Shown here: positions 8,940 through 20,300 of the stretch, one piece after another
Numbering within the stretch: the stretch's first letter is position 1
Layout of the letters: every line of letters starts with the position of its first letter
NCBI GenBank assembly: GCA_014193115.1
Contig: BJHQ01000003.1
Location: 66,768 to 130,767, forward strand
From: Planctomycetota bacterium
GTDB lineage: Bacteria > Planctomycetota > UBA11346
Reading direction: 5' to 3'
DNA length: 64,000 bases
Notes under the pieces: model-generated
The model's input: the letters and a program-made list of their open reading frames with translations, nothing else
Databases searched by the model: none
What the model was told of the DNA's origin: nothing
Made by a program: the position numbers and the translations under genes

Positions 8940-9536
8940 TCATTCTCCAGCGATCAGGTCGTCGAACCACAGCGGCTGGCCACCGTACGGGATGCCCCAG
9001 ACCGATGGCCGGCCCTTGGGCAAAGCCTGGTCGAGACGCTGGCTGATCGCCCAGGCTGTCGGTTCTGGCGTGCCATCAGTCCAGCCTTTCCCCTCGACGA
9101 TCCAGTTACCGCCATCGGCGCGCTGGCGGATCGCCAGCCAGGTCCAGGCCCCGCTGGTCCAGGTCGCCGTGATCGAAACCAGCACGGCATCGTCGCGCAC
9201 CAGCTCCAAGGCCTGCTTGTTGGCGGACAGGCGCAGGACCACGCCGCTCACGCCGCCGAGACCGACGCCGAAGGCCGGAGCCTGCCGGCCTTTGGCCAGA
9301 CCCTTGGCGCGCAGCTTGGCAGTGGTCGCACCGACTGGTCCAAACAGCAGCGTGCTGGTGTCGAGCGGTGCTGGCGCCAAGCGCAGTGCCGCATTGCCTG
9401 CATCATCCCCCAGGGCGAAATCGCCGTTCAACACCAGCAGGCTGGCAGGCACTGCGGTCGCTGCGGAGAAATCTTCGCGGAAGTCTGCTGCGTTGGCGCA
9501 GGCGAGCAGGGCGAACAGGGGAAGCAGTGGGCGCAT
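8940..9536 (-). CDS. Small exported protein, LamG/DUF1080-like fold suspected
   Basis: A 198-residue protein with a clear signal peptide MRPLLPLFALLACANAADF; cleavage after ANA is likely. I chose the ATG at 9536 (alternative 9542) because the upstream in-frame sequence is not signal-like. The mature part is beta-rich, with Trp-containing strands (SGAWTWLAIRQR, GNWIVEGKGW) and a closing LWFDDLIAG, reminiscent of concanavalin-like/DUF1080 modules. That family assignment is tentative. Transcribed ahead of the barrel fusion gene with an 83-nt gap, and divergently from the TPR block. Confidence 0.75.
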   Translation of the reverse strand: MRPLLPLFALLACANAADFREDFSAATAVPASLLVLNGDFALGDDAGNAALRLAPAPLDTSTLLFGPVGATTAKLRAKGLAKGRQAPAFGVGLGGVSGVVLRLSANKQALELVRDDAVLVSITATWTSGAWTWLAIRQRADGGNWIVEGKGWTDGTPEPTAWAISQRLDQALPKGRPSVWGIPYGGQPLWFDDLIAGE

Positions 9537-9802
9537 GGGCATAGACCAGGGCGATACGCCGACCGGGTCAAGGCCGTTGCCAGAACCTGCTGAACTCCAG
9601 AGCAAGGCTCGCCAACGGCGGACATCCGGGAATGGCCGGGTCATGGAAAACGGCTCGTGATGGCGGTTGTGACCACCTGTTTTCGTCCTTCGGCACCTGT
9701 GCGCAGGACAGTGCGCGATCCGGCCGGTACCGCATCAACGGCCCTGGTGGCGTGCCGTATCTTTCGATACCCGGTGATCCCACCGGCAGTCAGGGGTTCC
9801 CT
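9537..9802. promoter_or_regulatory. Divergent intergenic region upstream of the TPR/Tol block
   Basis: 266 bp between divergent starts, so it should hold promoters for both sides. A short inverted repeat GTATCTTTCGATAC lies at 9757-9770, 33 nt before the first TPR gene, and could be an operator. I cannot define -10/-35 elements with confidence. Confidence 0.4.
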
Positions 9803-11614
9803 ATGTCCACTCGACTCACCTGGATGCTGCCGGCGCTGGCCATGGTCGCGTTCGGCATCAACCCTGCGCTTGCCGCCCAGAAGAATGACACCGGCGTGGC
9901 CAGACAGGTCAAGCAGGGCGAGCGGAAACCGTCGAAAGAAGAGGAAATCCCGCTGCCCGAGGCCTGGCAGCTGAAAATGGACGAGATCGAACGCCATGAG
10001 CTGGGCAAAGCCGACGCGAAATACGTCGCCGGCCAATTCAAAGAGGCCATGCCGCTGTATGAGGCCTATGCCAACGCCTATCCGAAATCCCCGGCGGTGG
10101 CTTATGCGATCCTGCGCAAGGGTCGGTGCATGCAGCGCCTGCTCAAGCGCAAAGAGGCCATCGTCATGCTCCAGGAAATCCTGGAGTATTTCCCCAACAC
10201 CATCGAGATGGCGGCGCCCGCATTGTTCTATCAGGGCCAGTGCTATTTCGACAATGGCGACGACGCCAACGCGGTGAAGGTGTGGGCGGGCATCGCCCGG
10301 GATGACGGCTACAAGGTCCAGCCCATCGCGGCGTTTGCCATCAATCAGCTGGGCGATTACCTGGTCTCCGACAACAAGCCGGACCAGGCGGTGCCCTATT
10401 GGTGGCAGGTAGCCCTCGATTTCCGCACCCAGAACCCCAAGGCCGCGCTCTATGCCATCAACCAGGTGGTGTGGTATTACATAAAGATCTCCCCCGACGA
10501 GGGAAAATTGCGGGAGTTCTGGGCCAAGTGCGCCGGCTGGGACGAGCGCCGGGTCAAGCTCGCCGACGATCTGGCCACCGACCGCGAGTACTGGGGCCGG
10601 GTGATCCAGGCGGTCCGCACCCACGCCCGGTTTGAAGCCACCGAAGCCAGCAAACGCACGGCCTGCTTGAAGTACTGGTCGGCCCAGACCGAGGGCAAGT
10701 TCGCCGACTGGGATGATTTCCAGCTCGCCGGTGCTGAATTCCTGCGCTCCGCCGATCCCAGCGATGCCGGCAAGCCTGCCTGGGTCGCCCGTCTCGACCA
10801 GATTTTCGAGGGCGGAAAGAAAGACGCCGACCGCACCATCCGCTGGATGGGCATGATGGCCGATAACGGCGAAAAGGCCAAATCGCAGACCTATTACCAG
10901 AAACTCGACGTCAAGAAGCTGACCTATCAGCAGCAACGGGCGGTGGCGGCGATCCTCTATGGGCCATTGGCGGAACCGGAGCTCGGCAAGTTCGTGATCA
11001 TGGCCATCGATCTCGGCAAGCTCGACGACAATGAAAAAGAAAGTCTGGCCAAGTGGCTGTGGAAGCTGCGTCCGCCCGACGGCGATACCGGCATGATGGT
11101 CAATACCACGATCTCGGATGTGCCGCGGCGCACTTTCAATCTGCTCGGGTGGTATGAGTCCTGCGCCAAGGATCCGAAGTACGTGGAACTGGTGGTGGAG
11201 ACCGCGGATTCGCTGCGCACCAACGAGACCTATTCGAAAAAAGCGATCATGATCAAAGCCGGCGTGCTGGACAAGGCCAAGCGCTTCGACGAGGCCATTG
11301 CCGCCTATCGCGCCGCTGACGAACCGCCGAAGACGATCTTCGCCATCGCCGAATGCCTGGTGAAGTCCAACCGCCTAGAGCCGGCGATCCAGGAATTGCG
11401 CGACTTGGAAGCGCTGTATCCCACCGCCAAGGGCAAGGCGGCTCAGACCATCGCCAGTTATTTGCTGAAAGCTGGGCCTACGCGCAAAAATGACGCGATC
11501 CAGGAATGCCGGCGAATCATGGTCACCTATCCCAAGACAGGGGAATCATCGTGGGCGCATGAACGCCTGGAAGAGCTCAACGTCAAGGTCAAAGGCGGCA
11601 CCGACGCGGAATGA
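9803..11614 (+). CDS. Exported TPR protein 1
   Basis: 603 residues. Signal peptide MSTRLTWMLPALAMVAFG followed by ALAAQ; I chose the ATG at 9803 over an upstream in-frame ATG at 9632 because this one yields the signal sequence. The mature protein is a chain of helical TPR-like units (for example YVAGQFKEAMPLYEAYANAYPKSPAVAYAILRKGRCMQ and the C-terminal FDEAIAAYRAADE block). It resembles BamD/YbgF-type periplasmic TPR proteins but is much longer. First gene of the plus-strand block leading to the Tol/Exb proteins. It probably acts as a periplasmic scaffold; partner unknown. Confidence 0.82.
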   Translation: MSTRLTWMLPALAMVAFGINPALAAQKNDTGVARQVKQGERKPSKEEEIPLPEAWQLKMDEIERHELGKADAKYVAGQFKEAMPLYEAYANAYPKSPAVAYAILRKGRCMQRLLKRKEAIVMLQEILEYFPNTIEMAAPALFYQGQCYFDNGDDANAVKVWAGIARDDGYKVQPIAAFAINQLGDYLVSDNKPDQAVPYWWQVALDFRTQNPKAALYAINQVVWYYIKISPDEGKLREFWAKCAGWDERRVKLADDLATDREYWGRVIQAVRTHARFEATEASKRTACLKYWSAQTEGKFADWDDFQLAGAEFLRSADPSDAGKPAWVARLDQIFEGGKKDADRTIRWMGMMADNGEKAKSQTYYQKLDVKKLTYQQQRAVAAILYGPLAEPELGKFVIMAIDLGKLDDNEKESLAKWLWKLRPPDGDTGMMVNTTISDVPRRTFNLLGWYESCAKDPKYVELVVETADSLRTNETYSKKAIMIKAGVLDKAKRFDEAIAAYRAADEPPKTIFAIAECLVKSNRLEPAIQELRDLEALYPTAKGKAAQTIASYLLKAGPTRKNDAIQECRRIMVTYPKTGESSWAHERLEELNVKVKGGTDAE

Positions 11615-11906
11615 TCGGATCATTCCTGGCGCAGCCAGCACCTGGAGCGGGGCCGCCCTGCCGCAACGCCGCAGCCTCGGCGAGCGGATCGCGTTGCTCT
11701 GGTTCGCCGAGCGCCCCAGGGAAGCCGGTCGGGGCCCCAGATAATGGAGTGAATCGGTCTTTGCTCCGGTCTGCTCGTCCGTGAAGCGCGCTTCCGGTTC
11801 CAACGACTGACTCACCACGCTCTATCCGTAAAACTCACAGTCAGCATTCCCACCGTTCCGGGGTATCATCCGCTCCGGCTGCCCCGCCGGCCCTTGCGAG
11901 GACCTT
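11615..11906. other. Intergenic gap between TPR genes 1 and 2
   Basis: 292 bp with no credible gene. It holds an 8-bp inverted repeat, CTCGGCGA (11676-11683) and TCGCCGAG (11704-11711), with a 20-nt loop. There is no T-run, so a terminator is not supported. An internal promoter for the next gene is possible but not identifiable. Confidence 0.45.
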
Positions 11907-14297
11907 ATGCGCTACCGCCTCTCCCTCGTCGCCTCGCTGGCCGTGCTGGCGGGATCTCTCGCCGCCGCTGATGCCAAGCCGGCCAAACCGAAGGTCGCTC
12001 GCAACCCTGGCGCCACCGCTGAAGCGGCCCCCGCCGCCGGCGCAGCAGCAGCCACCACCAGCGAGGGCGACGCCCAGGCGGCGCGCCTGCTCAAGATCGC
12101 CCAGCAGAAGCTGACCGATCGCGAGGTCGATCAGGCGGTGCAGATGCTCACCAAGCTGGTGGACGAGTTCCCCAAGAGCACGGTGCGCTTCCAGGCCTGG
12201 CTCGAACTGGGCAAGCACTATCAGAAGACCAAGGACGAGACCAAGGCGATCGAAGCCTTCCGCCGGGTGTCGAGCGCGCCGGAGCTGGCCAGCCCGACCG
12301 GCGAGCTGGCCGCGGACCTGCGCGACCTCTATCTCGAATCGCTGTATCTGTCCGGGGTGAGCTATTTCAATCAGCGCAACTACAACGCCGCCTTCCCCCC
12401 CCTGCGCCGGATCACGACCAACTATCCGAACAGCGTGTGGGCGAACCAATCATACTACTACATCGGCATGGCCCACTACAACCAGGGTAACTGGTCGGGC
12501 GCCATCGAATACCTGGGCATGGTCGGAACGTTCGTCGATCCCGCCAGCCCGACCGTGGAATATGTCGAAGCCGGCAGGCGCTTCTATGTGAAATTGCAAG
12601 ATGCCGACCTGCCCATCCTCAACCGCCAAGGCAAGCCCATCCGGGTCGAATTGACTGCCGCGACCACCGGCGACACCGAGACCCTGATCGCCATCCCGCT
12701 GGCCGAAAAAGACAACTTGTTCATCGCCTCGGTGGCGACCGCGATCTCTGCCCCGACCGAGAAATCCAAGGGCGATGGCGTCCTCCAGATCGTCGGTGGC
12801 GACAAGATCACCACCAAGTACATCGACGGCAACACCAAGGATGGCACGCCCAACGTGATCCGCGAAACCACCACCAAGGTGGTATCGAGCGGGGCGCTGG
12901 CCTTCACCCTCGGCAACTACGAGACCACCGCCGACAACGCCTTCATCTTGCAGCCGGTGTTCGTGCAATTGCTCGATGTCGATCTCGACTTGGGCGACCA
13001 GGCCGACACCGTGAAGCTGAAAATCGTCTCTCGCTATGAGGAAGAAGCCGAAGAGGCGACCACCGCCGAGCTGTTCGCCGGCAAGAAAGTGGAAGAAAAA
13101 GTGTGGAAGGTGCGGGACGAGGCGGAAATCACCCTGACCGAGGTTCCGACCGATGGCGCCGACCCGGCCAAGGTCCATAGCGGCCGGTTCCGCGGCCAGA
13201 TTCCGTTGATCCGCGCCAGTCGCGACGCCGCTCCGGACAAGACCGACCAGAGCCTGGCCTGCGAAGTCGGGGATCAGGTCTATGCCACCTATCAGGATCA
13301 GATCCACGTCGGCGGAACGTCACTGCGCACGGTGGAAGCCAAGGTCAAGGTGGCGGCGGAATTCAAGGTCGGGGCGGTGACGTCGAGCAAGGCCCCGGAT
13401 GACCCGATCATCGCCGCCAACAAGAACCTGGTCGAGGGCTCGGCCTTCCTCGAACTGTCGCGCATCTTCAAGAGCATGGGCTTGTCCAAGCAGGCCGCCG
13501 GCAAGGCCGCTGAAGGCTTGGCCAAGGCCGAAGACGTGATGCGTAAACAAGACGCCCTGCCCAGCGCGATCCGCGAACAGGCCTATAAATTGACCTGGGA
13601 CCTGTACCTGGCCCAGAATGAGCTGCCCAAAGCCATCGCGGTCTGCAAGGAATTCACCACGTTGTTCCCGGGGAGTTCCTTCGCCGACCAGGCCTTGCTC
13701 GGCATTGCCCGGGCCTTGGCAGATCGTCAGGAATGGGGCGATTCGATCGGGGTGCTCAACCAGATCCTGGCCCTGCCGATCTCCGGCGCCAAGGCCGAAG
13801 CGCAATTCCTGGTGGCCACCACCACCGAGGCCTCGGTCCTGGCCACTCCGGGCGACAAGGATGTCGATCCGGCCAAGCTCGCCCTCGAAAAGGCCATCCC
13901 TTTCTACAAATTGACGGCGGAACGGTATCCGGACAGCGAGTTCGCCGGTGAAGCGCTGGCAAAGCTGGTGAAGTATTACATGGATTCCAAGGATTTCACC
14001 CAGGCCAACGAACTGCTCGCCCAGATCTTCGTCGACCATCCTGACAAGGACTGGCTCGACAAGATGCTGCTGCGCTGGGTGGCTTTGGGCGTGGCGATGA
14101 AGAATTACCCGCTTGCCCTGGAAAAATGCACCAAATTGCTTGAGGAATACCCGAACCGGCCAAGCGCCAAGACCGCCAAGGACTGGCTGCCCAAGATCCA
14201 GAAGATGATGGGCCAGGCGGCCCCGCCTGCCGAGGCCGCCGAAGCGCCGGCACCGGCCGGAGCTGCGGCACCAGACAAGAAGAAGAAGACCAAGTAA
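11907..14297 (+). CDS. Exported TPR protein 2 with central beta domain
   Basis: 796 residues with signal peptide MRYRLSLVASLAVLAGSLAAADA. Residues about 50-195 are BamD-like TPRs (TDREVDQAVQMLTKLVDEFP, then NYNAAFPPLRRITTNYPNS). A beta-rich centre, about 210-500, includes the phrase GDGVLQIVGGDKITTKY, which closely matches GDGTLQVLGGDKVHVAY in the next gene. It also has a D-x-D...DTVKLKI...HSGRFRG pattern repeated several times in that neighbour. C-terminal TPRs cover about 500-780 and are followed by an Ala/Pro/Lys tail. The two genes therefore share a duplicated beta module. Gap to the next gene is 61 nt, so co-transcription is likely. Function unknown; periplasmic structural or assembly role inferred. 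Confidence 0.82.
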   Translation: MRYRLSLVASLAVLAGSLAAADAKPAKPKVARNPGATAEAAPAAGAAAATTSEGDAQAARLLKIAQQKLTDREVDQAVQMLTKLVDEFPKSTVRFQAWLELGKHYQKTKDETKAIEAFRRVSSAPELASPTGELAADLRDLYLESLYLSGVSYFNQRNYNAAFPPLRRITTNYPNSVWANQSYYYIGMAHYNQGNWSGAIEYLGMVGTFVDPASPTVEYVEAGRRFYVKLQDADLPILNRQGKPIRVELTAATTGDTETLIAIPLAEKDNLFIASVATAISAPTEKSKGDGVLQIVGGDKITTKYIDGNTKDGTPNVIRETTTKVVSSGALAFTLGNYETTADNAFILQPVFVQLLDVDLDLGDQADTVKLKIVSRYEEEAEEATTAELFAGKKVEEKVWKVRDEAEITLTEVPTDGADPAKVHSGRFRGQIPLIRASRDAAPDKTDQSLACEVGDQVYATYQDQIHVGGTSLRTVEAKVKVAAEFKVGAVTSSKAPDDPIIAANKNLVEGSAFLELSRIFKSMGLSKQAAGKAAEGLAKAEDVMRKQDALPSAIREQAYKLTWDLYLAQNELPKAIAVCKEFTTLFPGSSFADQALLGIARALADRQEWGDSIGVLNQILALPISGAKAEAQFLVATTTEASVLATPGDKDVDPAKLALEKAIPFYKLTAERYPDSEFAGEALAKLVKYYMDSKDFTQANELLAQIFVDHPDKDWLDKMLLRWVALGVAMKNYPLALEKCTKLLEEYPNRPSAKTAKDWLPKIQKMMGQAAPPAEAAEAPAPAGAAAPDKKKKTK

Positions 14298-14358
14298 GAC
14301 CTGTTCGCGGCATCCCATCCCCCATCCTCATCGCACGTTCCGCTCCAGGGTTCCCACC

Positions 14359-17300
14359 ATGACGATCCGCCTTTCTCCGCGTCTGCTCGCCCTCGCCCTC
14401 GCCCTGCCCATGGCCGGAACCGCGATGTCCGCTGAGTCAGCCGACAACGCCAAGCCCAAGCAGCAGCCTCCCAAGGCGACCGGCCAGGCCAAACCGGCGG
14501 CTGGAGCCACGCCGACGACGCCCGCCAAGACCACACCGGCAGCGACTCCGGCTGACGCCAAGGCCGAACCGGAAACCGAATTCGATCTGTTGGTGAAGAA
14601 GATCCAGAACGATCCGGCGACCAGCGAGGCCGACGTCGCGAAGGCCTTGCAGCTCGCACAGGACGAAGGCCGTCCGGTGGCAGCCAACATCGCCCTGAAG
14701 CAGTGGCTGGCGCGCAATTCCAAGGCTTCGCCGGCAGTGCTGCTAGCCGCCGCCGATGTCGCCTTCCTTGCCGGTGAATATGATGTCGCCTCGACCCGCT
14801 ATCGGGCCGTGGTCTTGGCCGGCGGCGCTGGCGACCGGGCTGCTGCGGTCGGCGACCGCGCCATTGCCTTGTCCCTCGAACAGACCGGCGCCGAGGACGA
14901 GGCCTACAAGTTCTTTGCCGAGACCGTCAGCAAGGGCCTACCCCGCCCAGGGGCCGGCCGCTGGGACCTGTGGTTCGTCGAGACCTCCATCAAACGCAAC
15001 GACCCGGTCTCGGCGATCACTTTCCTGACCGCAGCGCTCGACGGGAAGCGCCCAGAACAGGAGCGCGCCTTTTTATGGGACGCAGCAGACCTCCTGTTGG
15101 AATCCGTCCGTGGGGCCAACCGGACCCAGAACAATCCCACCGAGATCATCAATGCACTGCCTGGCCTGATTGGCAAGTTCGCCGCCAATCCAGCCCGGCA
15201 GAGCCGCTATGGCTTCTACGCTGCCTGCCTGGCCTATTTCGCTCAAACACCAGCCAAGGACGGCACCCGGGAGACGTCGTCAGTGCTGGCGGCTGCCCGG
15301 TCGTATGTCAAAGCAGCATCCAATGCCGAGGCGGTCCGCGACATCGCCCAGGGTTTGTGGGGAGGGGGCGGCGTCGACGGCAAGCGCTGGAACGAGGACG
15401 GCGACGCCAAGCGGGCCCTGCTCGCTGGCGCCATCGACGCTCTGCCCGAAACCGAGCGGGCCTTGCTGTTCTCGGTCTGGCGGGTGGGCCGCGGCTCGAT
15501 CATCGAAGCCCTGGGCCAACCGGCTGATTGGCTGCGCACTGGCGCCAAAGACTACCGATTCTACCAATCGCCGGTGAGCGGCGATCCCGCCATCGCCGAT
15601 ATCGCTGCGGCTGCGGTCCAAGTCGGGAGCGCTACCGGAGCCCTGCCCGCAGTGGTGCGGGCCTTGGCCAACGGCAAGGATCTCGCCGGCGCGGCAACCT
15701 GGCTCGTCGAGAAGGAATCCTGGCATCTCAGCCCCGATTTCATCCTGCCGGCGATCGGTACCGCCCAGGCGGCGCTGACCAAAGGTGGAAAAGGCCCCGA
15801 TCTGAATGCCGCCTTGGCCAAGGTCGACCTCGCAGCCAGCCCGCTCGGCCACCTGGATCCGCAACTGGCCCGGACCTGGGTCCAGGCGGTGCTGGTTGCT
15901 GACCTGCCCAATGCCGGCACCCGTATCGCTGGGGCGCAGTGGTGGCCCTATGCCAAGAAGGAACGTTTGTCGCTGTTCCGCGACATGGCCGAACAGGCCA
16001 AGCGTTCGGTCGAAGAAGCGAAGCGCAACAAGAAGCCGGTGGACGCAGCAGCTCAGGCTGCCGCTGACTCCTGTGAGCGGCTGGCGAGTGGCGACGTCGA
16101 CGTTGCCAAGGCGCCGAATCCGACGGCGAAGGCCTATGCCGAGATGCTCACCGCCAAAGATCCGGCAGCGATCACCGCTGCCGGCAAGGCGTTGGCCGCA
16201 CTGGTTGCGGGCTACGACACCAAGTCGATCCCCGCCGGGAAGGCCCTGACCCGGGTCCTCGTCCAGCACGTCCTGCCCGATGCCGATCCGATCGACCTGC
16301 ATCTGTCGGTCTTGGGCGACATCCTGGCAAAAGCCAAGGCCGGCAGCCTGACCGATGCCCAGAGCGCAGCCCTCGACGATTTCCTCGCCGCCCGCGCACG
16401 GTCCGAATGGCCGTCGGGGTCGCGCGGCAAGGACCAGGAAAAGGTCAAGTCCTTCAACAAATTGCTGCAAGGGGTGATGACCACCCAGATCGCTGCCGGC
16501 ACCGGCGTCGATCCGACGTTATTCCGCCGCTTCTTGGAGACTCGCCGCGGCCGCGATTGGAGCGATGCGGAACTCGGCAACGAGTTCATGAGCGAGGTCC
16601 TGACCAAGGATGCACTCAAGCCGCAGGCGATCACCTTCGATCCGCGGGTCGCGTCGAGCGCGGTGATGGGCATGTGGCTGGTCAAGCGCGAGTTCCCCAA
16701 ACTGGCCGACAAATGGCCGGTGGAGCGCGCGTTTGACGCCAAGATCTCTGCCGAAACCGCCGAGCGCGGCTGGCTCGATCCAGCCGCCATCGACCTTGGC
16801 CGCGACGAGAAGAAGATCGTCGCGGCAGCGGCGGCGAAACTGGTCGGATCGGCGGCGGGCACGCCCCGCGGCCATGACCGGGTACGCGATGGCGCCAAAC
16901 GCAGCGAACTGCTCGTCGCCGCCGGCAAATACGACCCGACCAACCGGGCCTACACCGCCGAAGAATGGTCGGCAGTGATCAAGCTGGCGATGACCGCCGA
17001 GCCAGCGGCCCGCGACGCCATGATTTCCGAAGCCGCGAAATCTGCCGGCAAGCGGTTCGACGAGCTCGCCCTCGGCTTGAGCACCCTGGGCCAGGCGACG
17101 AGCCTCAAGGACTCCAAGGTCCGTGCCGAATGGCTGGCAGAGCTCAAGCGGCTCAGCGATCGGCTGGCCGGTCTACCGATCCGTTCCGGATTGCCGTCGC
17201 TGCGGGTGTTCGACGGTGTCGACGGTGCCAGTCTGTCGGCTGATGACCTGACGCTGCTCGTGAACCTGATCGACGGCCGGGCACCGGCCAGGTGGGATGG

Positions 17301-20300
17301 CGGACGGGGTCCGGCCAGCGTCGTGAAGCCGCTGGTGGATGGTTTGGCGGCCGCCAAGCGCACCACGGATCTCTTCCGCATTAGCGGTCAGGTTTGGCGG
17401 ATCGCAGCTGACACCGGCGATCGCGGCCTGGCGCGCTACCTGGCTGACAAGGCCAAGGAGTTCCTGGCGGACGGAACCGCTGCCGGTGCCAATCTGGCGA
17501 TGGCCTATGGCAACATCGGCACCCAGCAGAATAAGAAAGCCGGAGGCGATGATGGCGTCCAGCGAGACCTGGTGGCCGTTGCTGCCAAGGCGGCGGCCCG
17601 AGTCACCGGCGCATCCATCGGAGTGGCCAAGACCGATCCGCGTTACGAACTGTTCGTTGCCCAGGCCGAGTACACCGGCGGCCGTTTCGAAAGCGCCTGG
17701 GAAAACTATCTGACGAAAAAGGACCTGGCGGCCGGCGCCATCGACGCCCTGCAACCGGAATTCATCCTGTGGCTGATCACCCGCCATACGATCAATACCG
17801 AGTTCAAAGACGCGACCAACCTCGCCCAGCGGATGGAGATTTGGTCAGAAAAGCAGACCGACCTCGAACCCGAGCTGCGCGCTCGCCAGCGCTATGTCCG
17901 CGCTCTGATCGCCTTCCATGAAAAGAGCTATCCGCTGGCCCGGGCCCAGTTCTCGGCCCTGGCCGAGGCCCAGGAATTCGCCAACACCCGCACCCACATC
18001 GACGCTGAATTGATGATCGCCGATGTCGAACGGTTGACCAAGAACTACGACGCCGCCAACACCTTGCTGCTCAAGCTCACCCGCCGGCCGGACAAATACA
18101 CCCAGGCCGAAGCTTATTACCGGACCGCGCAGCTGCGCTTCGACCAGAACGACAACGATGGCGCAAAGGAGGCGATCAAGGAGACGATCACCCGGGATCC
18201 CAACCATCAGGAAGCGATCCTGCTGGCTGGAAAGCTCGGACTGCGCACGAAGGACTTCGAGACTACCACCGAACTCGAACTCGGTGGCAACGAGAAACGC
18301 CGGATCGTCCAGCCTGGTCGCCCCCTGCGGGTCCGGGTCAAGGATAGCAACCTGACCCTGGTTGGCGGCAGCCAATCGGTGGAGATGCGGGTGTGGACCG
18401 ACAGTGGCGATGAGGAAGATCTGATCCTGGTGCCCTTCGCCGACAAGCGCGACCATTTCACCCAAAAGATCGACGTGGTCCTGGCCGGCACGGTCAAGGG
18501 CGACGGCACCTTGCAGGTGCTTGGTGGCGACAAGGTCCATGTCGCCTATTCGCCAAAGTTCCTGGCCCGCAACAACGTCAAGGACGGTGGCGAACCGAGC
18601 ACCATGGAAGTGATCACCGATGCTGCCTTGCTGGCGAGCAGCGGAACGATCAAAACTCAGGAAGAACTTGACGCTGAACGCAAAGAGGCGGAATTGAAGA
18701 AGGCCCTGGGCGTCAAGGACGACTCGCCAACCGAAGGGGTCGCCCTGTCCCAGACCCGGCCATCGAGCCAGGTTCGCCCAGGCAACGTCATCAACCTGCG
18801 CGTCACCGATCTCGACCGCTCGACGACCTCAGGCAAGGACACCGTCATGGTGTCGGTGAAAGCCAAGTCGGGCGATGTCATCGAGCAGTTCCCGCTGACC
18901 GAATCCAAGGAATTCACCGGGGTGTTCGAAGGGTCGGTGCGCACCGTGCCCAGCCCGCCAGTGGTGTTCGCCAGCGACAGCGCTCCGGGCAGCGACCCCA
19001 ACTACATCACCTCGCCCACCGACCAGCCGGCGTGGAAGGGCGATCCGAACGCCACCAAGATCAAGACCCTGACCGTCGATCTGAACGACAACGTGCCCAT
19101 GGGCACGTTGTCCGTCCTGACCAAGGAGCCCGGTCGCAAACTGAAGGACGTCATCGTCCAGACCAGCTTCAATGGTAAGGACTTCTCCACCGTCGGCCGC
19201 TGGCCGAAGCAGGTCAAGCCGTGGGATGGCGGCCTGTCGGTGCGGGTTGCCGCAGCCACCGCCCAGAGCACAGGTGGTGGCAAAGGCCAGGTCAACCTAT
19301 CGGCCGTGAACGACTGGTTTGCCTTCGGCCACCAGTTGGCCGGCGTGAACACCTATGATGTGACTCCCAAGTCCGCGACCTTGTCGATCCGCGCAGACGA
19401 ATTGGCTCCGACCCAGGCCAAGGCCGGCAAGGAAGAACCGGCGGTCCCCGGGGTCGCCAAAGGCGGCACCAAGGCCGGCGAGGTGGTGATCCATGCCCGG
19501 GCCTGCTTCACCATGACAGAACGGGCCACCCGGGTGTTCCGTCTGATCACCAAGGAACCGCTGCCCACCACCGCTTCGGCGGTGATTCTGGTCGACGGAG
19601 TCGGACCGCGGGTTGCGAAATTGCCCAAGGCAGGCGAAGCGGCGGAACCGCCTGAGATCATCGCCCGCTATGGCAAGGGCGTTCACCGGGTTGACGTGGT
19701 GATCACCTGTGCGGCTGGCGACAAGGTCGATTTCGACGTCGAGATGACCAACGATGAAACTGCCGGCGTCATCAGCCCGGACGTGGTCTCCCTGGCCAAG
19801 AATCCCGAGATCGCCGCAGCCGTCAAACGCGATCCGGTGGCCTTCACCGAAACCGCCGATGGCCTCGACCTTGCTTTCGGCGGCCAGAACGCCCGCCAAG
19901 TCAGGATGATCCTGGCCGATTATTCCGGAGATGCACCGGCGATCACCAAGTTGAACCTGTCGGATGCCAAAGGCACGAAGATCCTGCCGACCAAGGAGGA
20001 TTTCCAGAGCCTGCGCCGCAATCAGCAGCTCGAGCTGCTGCCCGGCGATACGATCGATATCGGCTATGCTGATCGCACGCTGCCCGTTTCAACAGACGGC
20101 GAGAAGATCTACGAAGCCAAGATGCAGGCGACGTTCGCCAATGCGGACATCTCGGCGGCGTTCGTGCAGTACGACAAGGCCAAGGCCGAAGGCGCGGCCG
20201 CCGAGCCGACCTATATCGCGATGCGCCGCTTCGATCCGGGCGATACGGTCAAGGTCTTCATCCGGGATCCCGACCTGGACACCACTGAGAACAAGGACTC

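Noticed and set aside
7990..9660. 556-codon plus-strand frame spanning two minus-strand genes
   Set aside because: Bridges two genes that have signal peptides and domains; composition is of antisense type.
11676..11711. Intrinsic terminator after TPR gene 1
   Set aside because: The stem has a 20-nt loop and no T-run.
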